Below are positions 8,341-16,245 of a DNA stretch of 42,515 nucleotides, piece by piece. The stretch is from Streptomyces albospinus. GTDB taxonomy: Bacteria; Actinomycetota; Actinomycetes; Streptomycetales; Streptomycetaceae. The stretch's first letter is position 1, and each line of letters begins with the position of its first letter. Under the pieces are notes generated by a model that had not been told where the DNA came from, did not search any database, and was given only the letters and a program-made list of their open reading frames with translations. The position numbers were made by a program, and so were the translations under genes. Location: contig NZ_BMRP01000052.1 of assembly GCF_014648695.1 (NCBI RefSeq), positions 1 through 42,515 on the forward strand, in the 5' to 3' direction.

Positions 8341-8766
8341 TCAGGCGTCGAGATGCTTGACCCAGCGGCTCCACTGCGGCTCGGGCGCATACCCCGCCGC
8401 CCGCCAGGCATGGTGCGCGAGCTCGTTGCGGTCCAGCACCATCGCATCGCCGCGCCGGCCGCCCAGTGCGGTGAACCGCGCCTCGGCCGCCGCCAGCAGT
8501 GCGCCGCCGACCCCGCGCCGGCGGTGCCCGGGATGGACGGCGAGCCGGTACAGATGGCAGCGCCAGCCGTCGAAGCCGGCTATCACCGTGCCCACCAGCT
8601 CGTCCTCCTCCTCGGCGAGCACCAGCGACTCCGGGTCGCGCGCCAGCAGCCGCGCCACCCCGTCCGTGTCGTCACTGATGCTGGTGCCCTCGGCAGCGAC
8701 CTTCCAGAAGGCGAGGACGGCATCGAGATCGGCCGGCGTCGCGGCCCGTACCCGGAGTTCACTCAT
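8341..8766 (-). CDS. GNAT-family N-acetyltransferase
   Basis: This 141-residue single-domain acetyltransferase would transfer acetyl from acetyl-CoA to a small amine or protein N-terminus. The acetyl-CoA pyrophosphate loop is clear in HPGHRRRGVGGALL (about residues 78-91, the R/Q-x-x-G-x-G/A pattern), followed by the usual C-terminal W/Y-rich strand. The start is ATG 8764-8766. It appears to be transcribed alone and ends at a hairpin. Confidence 0.85.
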   Translation of the reverse strand: MSELRVRAATPADLDAVLAFWKVAAEGTSISDDTDGVARLLARDPESLVLAEEEDELVGTVIAGFDGWRCHLYRLAVHPGHRRRGVGGALLAAAEARFTALGGRRGDAMVLDRNELAHHAWRAAGYAPEPQWSRWVKHLDA

Positions 8767-8819
8767 GATCCGATCCCATCACCGCGCGCGGCGCCGTGTC
8801 GATCGGATTCCGCTCCCGG

Positions 8820-9710
8820 TCAGCTGCCCTTCAGCTCCTCGATCACCGGCGCGAACGCCTCCAGGAACGGGTCCAGCACGGTGATGTACGAGAAGCCGTA
8901 CCGCTCCCGGCGCTCGCGCAGCTGCTCGGCCAGCTGCGCCGGCGTGCCGATCAGCAGGGTCGGGACCTCCAGCGCCTGCTCCTCGTCCACCCCCATGCCC
9001 CGTGCGGCGATCTCCCGGGCGGCGGCACGGCGGTCGTCGGTCACCAGCACCTGCTGGACGAGGATGTTCAGCTCGGCCGGCTCCGCGCGGTCCGCGGCGT
9101 ACTTCTCGTACGCGGCGACCGAGGCCGCCAGCTTCTCGGGCGGCAGCAGCTCCAGCGTGCCCTCCGGCTTGCCGGGCGCCTGCCGGCCGCCGGTGAACGC
9201 CGCGATCTGCGCGTGACGCGCCGCCAGCCGCAGCATCCGCGGGCCGTTTCCGCCGATCAGTAGCGGCGGGCGCGGCTGCTGGACGGCCTGCGGCCGGTGC
9301 TCGGGGTCGCCGAGCAGCCGGTCCAACTCCTCGATGGTGCGCTCCAGATGGTCCACCCGCTCACCGGGCGTCCCGAAGGGCAGCCCGGCCGTGTCGTGCT
9401 CGGCCTTCACATATCCCGTGCCCAGGCCCAGCTCCAGCCGGCCGCCGGTGAGCGCGTCGGTGGTGGCCACCTCGCGGGCCAGCAGCGCCGGGTTGAAGAA
9501 CCCGGCGTTCAGAACGAAGGTGCCCACCCGGGGGCGTTCGGTCGCCTCCGCGGCGGCGACCAGTGCGGGGAACGGCGCCGGCCACCCCAGATGGTCCGGT
9601 ACGAGCAGTACGTCATAGCCCAGTTCCTCGGCGCGCCGGCACTTCTCGCGCCAGGCCGGGCCCGAGTCGATGGTGAGCATGTTGACGCCGAAGCGGAACG
9701 GACGCGGCAT
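8820..9710 (-). CDS. LLM-class F420-dependent oxidoreductase
   Basis: This 296-residue luciferase-like TIM-barrel oxidoreductase resembles the actinobacterial F420-dependent subfamily (TIGR03621-like). It has the early DVLLVPDHLGWPAP region, the RPRVGTFVLNAGFFNPALLA segment and the GRLELGLGTGY cofactor-binding motif (about residues 98-108). The start is ATG 9708-9710, preceded by AGGGGG. The frame continues upstream to 9797 without similarity. The substrate cannot be told from sequence. Confidence 0.88.
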   Translation of the reverse strand: MPRPFRFGVNMLTIDSGPAWREKCRRAEELGYDVLLVPDHLGWPAPFPALVAAAEATERPRVGTFVLNAGFFNPALLAREVATTDALTGGRLELGLGTGYVKAEHDTAGLPFGTPGERVDHLERTIEELDRLLGDPEHRPQAVQQPRPPLLIGGNGPRMLRLAARHAQIAAFTGGRQAPGKPEGTLELLPPEKLAASVAAYEKYAADRAEPAELNILVQQVLVTDDRRAAAREIAARGMGVDEEQALEVPTLLIGTPAQLAEQLRERRERYGFSYITVLDPFLEAFAPVIEELKGS

Positions 9711-9836
9711 GAGGCCCCCTGTGCAAGTGTGGTCGGTACCGCATGCCGTAACAATCAACCCCCCGGCGCTCATTCCCGGTTGACTCCCGGCGTCCATCCC
9801 CGATCGGTGCCCGTACGGTGCCGGATGCGGGGTAGC

Positions 9837-9862
9837 CCCGGCTCGCGGTGCGTCGAGCCGGG
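9837..9862 (-). terminator. GC hairpin after the tail-tube-like gene
   Basis: CCCGGCTCG (9837-9845) pairs perfectly with CGAGCCGGG (9854-9862). The hairpin lies 44 bp past the stop of the minus-strand gene at 9906-10328. Confidence 0.5.
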
Positions 9863-9905
9863 ACTCCGGGCAGTACGGGACGACGGCCGGGGTCCGGCGG
9901 CCCGC

Positions 9906-10328
9906 TCAGGTGGAGACCGTCAACTCCTCGTACTCCAGCGTCACCGACTCCTCGGCGGGCCCGCTTCCCGCCTCGTCGTGGAGGGTTTCCCACGACGTCG
10001 GGACGGCGTTGGCGAGGTGGAAGCGGCGCAGCGGGGTGCGGTCGGCGGCGTAGTGGACGACGGTCACCGCTTTCCGGGCCGGGACTTCGGCGCGGTCCAC
10101 CAGGCATCTCGTGAGCCAATCGGTGAAGGCGGTGCTCTTGTCCGGGCCGCGCACGATGGTGATCTCACCGGACCGCCCCGGGCCGTCCGGCTGCCGGCCG
10201 GCGCCGGGTGGTGCCGCTCCGATCGCCGTCCCGGTCACCGAGCGGACCGTCTCGACCTGGAACGCGCCGAGTTCGATGCTGACGGCCGAGGGGAGCGGTG
10301 CATCAGCAGCTGCGTCTCCGTGAGGCAT
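9906..10328 (-). CDS. solitary phage tail-tube-like protein (gp19/PF06841-like)
   Basis: This 140-residue protein has the sequence pattern of T4 gp19-type inner-tube proteins found in phage tails and contractile injection systems. It has a front beta region (VSIELGAFQVETVRSVTG), the ITIVRG strand (about residues 56-61), a hydrophobic TVVHYAADRTPLRRFHLANA strand pair (about 88-107) and a C-terminal SVTLEYEELTV strand like the VAIETLELVHE end of the family. The start ATG 10326-10328 has AGGAG 8 bp upstream. No sheath, baseplate or AAA+ gene is nearby, so it is an orphan. Assignment rests on pattern memory; a structure-based search would confirm or reject it. Confidence 0.6.
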   Translation of the reverse strand: MPHGDAAADAPLPSAVSIELGAFQVETVRSVTGTAIGAAPPGAGRQPDGPGRSGEITIVRGPDKSTAFTDWLTRCLVDRAEVPARKAVTVVHYAADRTPLRRFHLANAVPTSWETLHDEAGSGPAEESVTLEYEELTVST

Positions 10329-10550
10329 GGGTCAACTCCTGCTCTGGTCATGGGGACTGGGCCGGCCGGCCCCGTGTCCGGTCGCCGGACCGCTGCCCGT
10401 GCCGGTCCCACGGCATTCCCCGGCTCGCTCGAACGGAGGCAGGAAGAACGATTCGGCTCGCTCGGATGGCGCTGTACCGCCGGTCGCCGCACGGCTGATG
10501 GCACCAGGCCGGCCCGGGGCGCGGCCGGGCAGGCCCGGCCCCATGCCGAT

Positions 10551-10778
10551 CCGGCCGATATCAGTGGACGTCTGGGGGAGTTCGCCGAGTCGGGTCTGAG
10601 GGATCCCGACCGGGCGGTGGACGTGGCGGTGGACGCGCTGACCGCCCGGCGGGCGGTCGAGCCGATCCGGCGCGCGGAACACCTGGCCGCGATGGCGCGT
10701 CAACCAGACGATCAGGGGGCCGAGTTCGTCGCCGCCGTCACCCCGAGGCAGGGAAGGCCGCCGTCCCGCCCGTCATGA
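10551..10778 (+). pseudogene. possible 3' gene fragment of unknown origin
   Basis: About 75 codons with coding-like third-position G/C end at TGA 10776-10778, overlapping the convergent GntR stop. The frame reads as a helical, Arg/Ala-rich C-terminus (for example RAVDVAVDALTARRAV), but no start codon with a ribosome site precedes it. It may be the tail of a decayed gene. The rest of 10329-10550 shows nothing I can support. Confidence 0.25.
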
Positions 10779-11447
10779 CCCCGGGTCCCCGGCCGCCGCC
10801 CCGGCCGCCTCCTCCGCCGTGTCCAGCCCGCTCCAGATCTCGCCCGACAGCGCCACCGCGGTCTCCGTCGCCCGCGCCGCGCAGGCGTCGATCAGCGCGT
10901 CGTGCCGCTCGACGGAGGCGCGGGCCCCGGTGCTGGAGAAGCGGCGGCGCTCCAGCCTGCGCAGGAGCGGGGTGTAGCGGCGGACCGTCTCGGCCAGCGC
11001 CTCGTTGCCGCACACCTCGATCGGCACGGCGTGCAGCGCGTCATCGGCGGCGATGGCGGCGGCCGGGTCCTCGGCGTCCAGCGCACGGACGAACGCGGCA
11101 TTGGCCGACCGCATCCGCGCCAGATGCTCCTCGGTGAACCGGGGGACCGCCTCGCGGACGGCGAGGGCGTGCATCGCCTGGACGACGGCCAGCGCATCGC
11201 GGATCTCCCGGGCCACGACGGGGGCGACCCGGGTGTAGCTCTGCGGCTTCGACACCACCAGCCGCTCGGCGGCGAGGCGGGCCAGCGCCTGTCGTACGGG
11301 GGCGCGGGAGAGGCCCAGCCGTTCGGCGAGCTCGGCGTCGTGGAGTTTCTGGCCGGGCGGCAGCTCGCCGGAGACGATCGCCTCCAGCAGTGCGTCGTAC
11401 GCCTCGTCGCGCAGCAGCCGTCGCGGCACCGGTTCCAGTGCGGTCAC
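10773..11447 (-). CDS. GntR-family (FadR/FCD type) transcriptional regulator
   Basis: This 224-residue regulator has a GntR winged helix-turn-helix (about residues 12-75, with LHDAELAERLGLSRAPVRQA) followed by an all-helical FCD effector domain of normal length. The start is GTG 11445-11447. It is divergent from a DMT-type exporter gene starting at 11606. The intergenic dyad at 11503-11515 is a plausible shared operator, so it may control that exporter in response to an organic acid or similar ligand. Confidence 0.88.
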   Translation of the reverse strand: MTALEPVPRRLLRDEAYDALLEAIVSGELPPGQKLHDAELAERLGLSRAPVRQALARLAAERLVVSKPQSYTRVAPVVAREIRDALAVVQAMHALAVREAVPRFTEEHLARMRSANAAFVRALDAEDPAAAIAADDALHAVPIEVCGNEALAETVRRYTPLLRRLERRRFSSTGARASVERHDALIDACAARATETAVALSGEIWSGLDTAEEAAGAAAGDPGS

Positions 11448-11502
11448 GCCCCTGATCCTAAGCGGCGGCCCCCGGCGCGGGGACCGGACCGGAGGCCAAC
11501 TA

Positions 11503-11515
11503 ACATTTCAGATGT
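11503..11515. promoter_or_regulatory. short dyad between gntR and exporter
   Basis: ACAT (11503-11506) and ATGT (11512-11515) form a symmetric site, AACATTTCAGATGTC, in the A/T-richer part of the divergent intergenic region. The size and symmetry suit a GntR dimer. Assignment is inferred from position only. Confidence 0.35.
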
Positions 11516-11605
11516 CAATCTGCCTCAGCGGCCGGAAAGTGCAGGCCAGCTGGGTGGGAGGGCGGCAATGTCACAGCGTTACAGGTGAGGGAGAGGTGGG
11601 GCGCG

Positions 11606-12697
11606 ATGCCGATGGCGAGCCCGAGTACGGGAGCGATCCGGGGCGGCCGGGCGCGGGTCCCGATCGTGTACCCGATGGCCCTCGGCATCCTCGCCGCCGG
11701 CTGCTTCGCCACCACCTTCGTGCTCAACCGCCTGATGGCCGTCTCCGGCGGCTCCTGGATGTGGAGCGCCGCCCTGCGTTATCTGTTCATGGTCGTCCCG
11801 ATGGTCGCGCTGGTGGCGGTACGCGGCGGACTGCCCGGCGTGCTGCGCAGCCTGCGGACCCGGCCGGCGGTCTGGCTGGTCTGGTCGACCGTCGGCTTCG
11901 GCCTCTTCTACGCGCCGCTGACCTGGGCCGGAGAGACGGGCGCCGGGTGGCTGGTCGCCTCGACCTGGCAACTGGTGATCGTCGCGGGTATCGCCCTGGG
12001 CGCGCTGGGCGGCGGCCGGGTCCCGCTGCGCACCCTCGTGGTCTCCGTGCTGATCGTCCTGGGCGTGGTCCTGACGCAGCTTCAGCACGCCGGCGGGACC
12101 GGGCCGGGCGCCGTCCTGCGGGTGGTGCTGCCGGTCGCGGTCGCCGCCGTGGCCTATCCGCTCGGCAACCGCCGCCTCCTCGGGCTCGACGGCCTGGACG
12201 GGGTGCAGCGCACGCTCGCCATGACACTCGGCTCGCTCCCGCTGTGGCTGACGCTGGCCGGTACCGCCGCGGCGACCCAAGGACCGCCGTCCGGCGGCCA
12301 GTTGGCCCGGTCGCTGATCGTCGCCCTGGTCTCCGGGGTGGCGGGCACCACCGTTTTCTTCCGCGCCACCGATCTGGTCCGCGGCCGGCCGGCCGCCCTG
12401 GGCGCGGTCGAGGCGACCCAGGCGGCCGAGGTGCCGTTCACCCTGCTCGGGGAGGCGGCAGTGGTCGGCGTCGCGGCACCCGGGCTATCCGGCTGGGCGG
12501 GCCTGGCCCTGATCGTCGGGGGACTGTGTGCGCATGCGCGGGGTCAGATATCCGGCGAGGCCGACGGCGAGCAGCAGGCCGACGGTGCCCAGGGTGAACG
12601 TCTCGAAGGTGAGCCGGGAGACGCCCCAGGTCGTCCGGAAGCGGTACGGGATGCCGACCGCCGCCTCCAGGGTGCCGGGGAAAAGCGTCGCCCATGA
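11606..12697 (+). CDS. DMT-superfamily (EmrE/EamA-like) exporter
   Basis: This is a 363-residue membrane protein with about ten hydrophobic helices over residues 15-310, similar to the putative multidrug-resistance efflux (PF13536) branch of the drug/metabolite transporters. ATG 11606 follows GGGAGAGG; GTG 11585 is also possible. The last real helix (LSGWAGLALIVGGLCAH) ends near 12540. The final ~50 residues are hydrophilic and read antisense through the end of the APC permease gene, so the original stop may have been lost. It is divergent from the GntR gene. Confidence 0.82.
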   Translation: MPMASPSTGAIRGGRARVPIVYPMALGILAAGCFATTFVLNRLMAVSGGSWMWSAALRYLFMVVPMVALVAVRGGLPGVLRSLRTRPAVWLVWSTVGFGLFYAPLTWAGETGAGWLVASTWQLVIVAGIALGALGGGRVPLRTLVVSVLIVLGVVLTQLQHAGGTGPGAVLRVVLPVAVAAVAYPLGNRRLLGLDGLDGVQRTLAMTLGSLPLWLTLAGTAAATQGPPSGGQLARSLIVALVSGVAGTTVFFRATDLVRGRPAALGAVEATQAAEVPFTLLGEAAVVGVAAPGLSGWAGLALIVGGLCAHARGQISGEADGEQQADGAQGERLEGEPGDAPGRPEAVRDADRRLQGAGEKRRP

Positions 12698-13966
12698 GCC
12701 GAGCAGGATCCAGGCGTAGACCAGCAGGGTCGCGACCGTGAAGCCCCGGGTGCCGAACGGGACTTCGTAGGGCCGGGGCACCTCGCGGTGGTGCAGCCGC
12801 AGCGCCAGCAGGGCGGGGATCAACGCGAGGTAGGAGAGCAGCAGCGTGGTGATCGCGACGGACAGCACGACGCCGAAGACGGCAGCGGCGTTGCCGTGCG
12901 CGAGGTTCATCGCGGCGACCATGAACGCGGTGGCGGTGACGCCGGAGACCAGGTTCATCCGGACTGGGGTGCCCAGCCGCGGATGGAACGCGCCCAGGGC
13001 GCCGGTGAAGAAGCCGCCGTCGGCCGCGGCCATCGCCTGCATCCGGTCGGCGACGATCATCCAGGCGCTGCCCTGGGTCAGCAGCGCCACCGCGAACAGC
13101 ACGGCGACGCAGGTCAGCAGCGGTCCGCTCCAGCTGCCGTAGATCCCGAAGACCAGCTCGGCGGCGTCCATGAAGCCGCCGATCCCGGTGACCCGGCCGG
13201 GCGGGGCGGCGGACAGGATGGCTGCCACCGGCAGGAGATAGCAGCAGGCGGCGATGGTGCCGGTCCTCCCGATGGCCACCGGGACGTCGTGCTGCGGATC
13301 GTGCATCTCGTCGCCCGCCGCGTTGGGCGCCTCGAACCCGACGTAGGCGAAGAGGAGGACCGGCACCAGCGCCAGGAATCCGGCAGCGGTGGGGGAGAAG
13401 GCGGCCTGCTCCAGCCCGCGGAAGCCGTGCTCGATGCCGTAGGCGACCGCGGTGACGGTGAAGAAGGCCAGCGCCAGCACCTTGGCCGCGGCGCCGCCGG
13501 TGGTGATCCACTTGCCGCGGCGCAGCGAGACCACCGCGGTGAGGATGGCGGCCCAGATGAAGACGAGTTTGAAGACGTAGTCGGCGAAGGAGCCGGAGCC
13601 GAGGCGGAAGACGAAGTCGTTCCAGGCTTCGGCGGCGATGAAGACGAGTGAGCCGCCGAGCCATACGGGGTTGGTGACCCAGTAGAACAGGGTGGTCAGC
13701 GCGGCCGGCAGTCGGCCGAAGGCCACTTCCACCCAGACGTAGGGGCCGCCCTCCTGCGGGAAGGCGGCGCCGGTCTCGGCGAAGATCAGGGCGTACGGCA
13801 GCAGGAACGCCACGGCCAGGACGGCGATCCAGACGATGGCCTGGCCGCCGCCGGCGGCGATCTGCCCGATCACATCGAAGGAGATCACCGCGGCGACGCC
13901 CATCGCCATGATGTCGAACCGGCGCAGACTGCGCTTCAGATGCGGAACAGGGGCGGGGACGGACAC
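12485..13966 (-). CDS. APC-superfamily amino acid permease
   Basis: This 493-residue permease has about twelve transmembrane helices. The N-terminal APC signature region (RFDIMAMGVAAVISFDVIGQ, then AAFPQEGGPYVW, about residues 70-80) marks it as an amino-acid/polyamine-type importer, close to the glutamate/GABA-antiporter-like branch. I chose GTG 13964-13966 because AGGAGG lies 9 nt upstream; the frame is open to 14119 but without similarity. Its 3' end overlaps the convergent DMT exporter gene by 213 bp. The substrate is unknown. Confidence 0.85.
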   Translation of the reverse strand: MSVPAPVPHLKRSLRRFDIMAMGVAAVISFDVIGQIAAGGGQAIVWIAVLAVAFLLPYALIFAETGAAFPQEGGPYVWVEVAFGRLPAALTTLFYWVTNPVWLGGSLVFIAAEAWNDFVFRLGSGSFADYVFKLVFIWAAILTAVVSLRRGKWITTGGAAAKVLALAFFTVTAVAYGIEHGFRGLEQAAFSPTAAGFLALVPVLLFAYVGFEAPNAAGDEMHDPQHDVPVAIGRTGTIAACCYLLPVAAILSAAPPGRVTGIGGFMDAAELVFGIYGSWSGPLLTCVAVLFAVALLTQGSAWMIVADRMQAMAAADGGFFTGALGAFHPRLGTPVRMNLVSGVTATAFMVAAMNLAHGNAAAVFGVVLSVAITTLLLSYLALIPALLALRLHHREVPRPYEVPFGTRGFTVATLLVYAWILLGSWATLFPGTLEAAVGIPYRFRTTWGVSRLTFETFTLGTVGLLLAVGLAGYLTPRMRTQSPDDQGQARPAG

Positions 13967-14612
13967 GGCTGTGATCCTCCTGGGGCGGAGCGGCGGGCGG
14001 GCGGTCCGGTCGGTCGCTCCGGTCTCCCGGCGGATCACATCGTGCGGCATGCGCTCCGGCCGCATCGGCAGCGGCGCGCGGGTGTCGCGGTCCGCGCCCG
14101 GATACCCGCCCGGCACCATGCCGGTCGGACTTCCCCGGCCAACGCCAACTCTCCTGACTGCACAGGGAGTTCACGGGGCGGACAGCACGCCCGATTCGGA
14201 TGGCGCGGGCCGGCGGCCCCTCCCGAGCCCTCTCCCGAACCCCCTCCCGGGCGATCGTCCGCACCGCGGCGTCCCCCGCGCTCGCCCGCGACCTGGTGGC
14301 GCCGGCGGGCGGCTGCGGTCAGCACACCATCGGCCGCGACCCCGGCGTGGACCGCACCGCCGCACGCGAGGCGGTCCCCGGCCGCGCCCGTACGATGACC
14401 GGCTGCCCGCGGTGGTGAGCCGGGCCCGCCGCGCCGGACCGGCGGCCACCGACACGCCGTCAACGCCCGCGCCGCCGCTCGGTTCAGGACCTTGATGGCC
14501 TGGTGCCCCTGTCCACGGAGGGCTTCCCCCCGCTAGGGTCGGCTGCGTTGTCGATCATGGCGCTTCCCCACGGCGCCCCCGGGCGCCGTGCGCCGAGCTC
14601 CGAGGAAGGGCC
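13967..14612. other. long intergenic interval without a supported gene
   Basis: This stretch of about 650 bp separates the APC permease from the LysR gene. Open frames exist on both strands but lack starts, ribosome sites and recognisable similarity. A 9-bp perfect hairpin (CACGGCGCC at 14569-14577, GGCGCCGTG at 14582-14590) lies just upstream of the LysR start and may be part of its leader. Confidence 0.5.
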
Positions 14613-15593
14613 GTGGAACTCAACCTCCACCGACTGTGGATCTTCATGCAGGTCGTCGAGCACCAGGGCTTCTCCGCCGCCGCGCACAAGCTCTACATGA
14701 GCCAGCCGTCCGTCTCCAACCAGGTCCGCCGGCTCGAACAGTCCCTGCGGGTCACCCTTATCGACCGCTCCGGCACCCGCGCCCGGCCGACCGCCGAGGG
14801 CGAGGTGCTCGCCGAGTACGGCAAGCGGGTCTTCCTGCTCACCGAGGAGGCGGTGGCCGCCGTCCAGCAGGTCGGCGGCCTGGCGGCCGGCCGCCTCCTG
14901 GTCGGCGGCTCCACCACCGTGGGCACCTATCTGCTGCCCGCCCTCCTGGCCCGGTACCAGCAGCGCCACCCCGGCATCGACTGCGATGTCTTCGTCGGCA
15001 ACCACGAGGCCGTACAGGAGCGGCTGCTCGGCGGCGGCATCGGCATCGCCGTCGTCGCCGGCACACCGCAGAGCGACCGGCTGGTCGTCGAATCGGTCCT
15101 CGACGAGCACCTGGTGCTGATCACGGCCCCGGACCATCCACTGGCCCGGCGCACTACCGTCGGCCCCGCCGACCTGACCGCGGCCCGCGCCCGCTTCCTG
15201 CTCCGCGAACAGGGCTCGCGGACCCGCGAACTCCAGGAGCACGTCCTGGCCGACTGGGGCCTGGCCGCCGCCCCGCGGGCCGACATCTGGGGCCCGGAGG
15301 CGGTCAAGCAGTGCGTGGCGGCCGGCCTGGGCCTGGCCCTGATATCCGAACACGCCGTCGTCGACGAGGTCCGCGCCGGCACCCTCGCGGTACTCCCCGT
15401 CACCCCGGCCCCGCGGCCCCGCCCCATCAGCCTGGTACGCCGCCGGGACCGCCTGCCGTCCCCCGCGGAACGGGCGTTCCTGGACGTCCTTCGGGGCCTG
15501 CGGCACTGGCCGGGGCGGCAGGAGGCGAGCCCGGAGCCCGCGGTGCGCGGGGGACACGCGGAGGGCGGCGACAGCGGCTCTTGCCGGTGCTAG
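14613..15593 (+). CDS. LysR-family transcriptional regulator (CysB/CbbR-like)
   Basis: This 326-residue LysR regulator has an N-terminal winged helix (about residues 4-62; FSAAAHKLYMSQPSVSNQVR) and a periplasmic-binding-like effector domain (about 90-300). The start is GTG 14613. The C-terminal ~25 residues are a low-complexity Gly/Arg-rich tail. Its stop at 15591-15593 lies inside the promoter/operator of the following toxin-antitoxin-like pair. No obvious target sits beside it; the divergent APC permease 650 bp upstream is a candidate. Confidence 0.87.
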   Translation: MELNLHRLWIFMQVVEHQGFSAAAHKLYMSQPSVSNQVRRLEQSLRVTLIDRSGTRARPTAEGEVLAEYGKRVFLLTEEAVAAVQQVGGLAAGRLLVGGSTTVGTYLLPALLARYQQRHPGIDCDVFVGNHEAVQERLLGGGIGIAVVAGTPQSDRLVVESVLDEHLVLITAPDHPLARRTTVGPADLTAARARFLLREQGSRTRELQEHVLADWGLAAAPRADIWGPEAVKQCVAAGLGLALISEHAVVDEVRAGTLAVLPVTPAPRPRPISLVRRRDRLPSPAERAFLDVLRGLRHWPGRQEASPEPAVRGGHAEGGDSGSCRC

Positions 15594-15610
15594 CGGATCC
15601 GCGCTAGCTT
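15581..15610 (+). promoter_or_regulatory. promoter of the RHH/Fic-like pair (leaderless)
   Basis: A -35 TTGCCG (15581-15586) and -10 TAGCTT (15605-15610) are separated by 18 bp. Only 6 nt lie between the -10 and GTG 15617, so transcription should start at or very near the initiation codon. The GGAGGGG immediately before the GTG is too close to act as a ribosome site, which agrees with leaderless translation. Confidence 0.6.
15589..15608. promoter_or_regulatory. palindromic operator over the -10 of the pair
   Basis: GCTAGCG (15589-15595) and CGCTAGC (15602-15608) form a perfect 7-bp inverted repeat with a 6-bp spacer. It overlaps the spacer and -10 box, as expected for autorepression by the ribbon-helix-helix antitoxin. 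Confidence 0.6.
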
Positions 15611-15616
15611 GGAGGG

Positions 15617-15877
15617 GTGGCGAAGACGCAGCTGAACGTCCGCGTGGACGAAGCCACCGCCGAAGCGGCGCGGGAGCGCGCCCTACAGCGGGGAGTGAGC
15701 ATGAACCGCTATATCGAGGAGCTCGTCCTCAAGGACGCGGGAGAGGTCGGCCAGACCTTCGTCGAGGCCGCCTCCGACTTCATGAAGCAGTACGAACGGG
15801 TCTTCGCCGAAGAGTTCGGCCTGGAGCAGGGCCGCACACCCCTCAGCCACCCGGAAGGACAGCCGGGCACAACGTGA
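15617..15877 (+). CDS. ribbon-helix-helix antitoxin-like protein
   Basis: This 86-residue protein has an N-terminal Arc/MetJ-type ribbon-helix-helix (strand TQLNVRVD, residues 4-11, then two helices to about 40, with GVSMNRYIEEL in the second). A charged C-terminal tail of about 45 residues is likely to wrap the partner protein. GTG 15617 is the start, on a probably leaderless message. The stop overlaps the next start as GTGA (15874-15877), so the two products are coupled. Family knowledge suggests it binds the palindrome in its own promoter and neutralises the Fic-like partner; toxicity here is not shown. Confidence 0.8.
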   Translation: MAKTQLNVRVDEATAEAARERALQRGVSMNRYIEELVLKDAGEVGQTFVEAASDFMKQYERVFAEEFGLEQGRTPLSHPEGQPGTT

Positions 15878-16245
15878 CACTGCGTATCGATCTCGCCTGG
15901 CTCCTCCTGATCGCCGAACAGCACACCCCCGGAGACCCCCAGGTCACCGACTGGGGTGCCCTGGTGGCCGCCGTGGGCCGCCACGAAGCGGAGATATTCG
16001 GCGTCCCCGTCTACCCCGAACCCCAGGACCGCGCCGCAGCCCTCCTCCAACTCCTGCTGCGCGTACCGGCGTTGGAGCGGTCGAACGCCATGTTCGCGAC
16101 CGCCGTGGCCTACGGCTACCTCGTCGCCAGCGGCCGGAAGGTCGCCACCTCTCCCGAGCAGGTCCGCGACCTGGCCCGCCTGGTCAAGGAAGGCACCGCG
16201 GACGTCCACGCCATCGCGGAGGAGCTACGCACCTGGACGGTCTGA
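15874..16245 (+). CDS. Fic/Doc-like toxin component lacking the catalytic motif
   Basis: This 123-residue helical protein aligns in layout with Doc-type Fic proteins, which modify targets by AMPylation or phosphorylation. It has a front ALVAAVGRHEAEIFGVPVYP segment, the AAALLQLLLRVPALERSNAMF region (about 58-78) and a C-terminal LVASGRKV...DLARLV helix pair. Where active members carry HxFx(D/E)GNKR, this protein has VPALERSNAMF, so the catalytic His, Asn and Arg are absent. The start is GTG 15874, overlapping the antitoxin stop by 4 bp. Its 3' end overlaps the convergent methyltransferase gene by 21 bp. From memory, similar pairs are widespread in Streptomyces and are annotated as Fic-type toxin components. 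Confidence 0.75.
   Translation: MTLRIDLAWLLLIAEQHTPGDPQVTDWGALVAAVGRHEAEIFGVPVYPEPQDRAAALLQLLLRVPALERSNAMFATAVAYGYLVASGRKVATSPEQVRDLARLVKEGTADVHAIAEELRTWTV

Noticed and set aside
14200..14418. 72-codon plus-strand frame with a GntR-like RTAAREAV stretch
   Set aside because: Too short and out of context; the match is a few common residues only.
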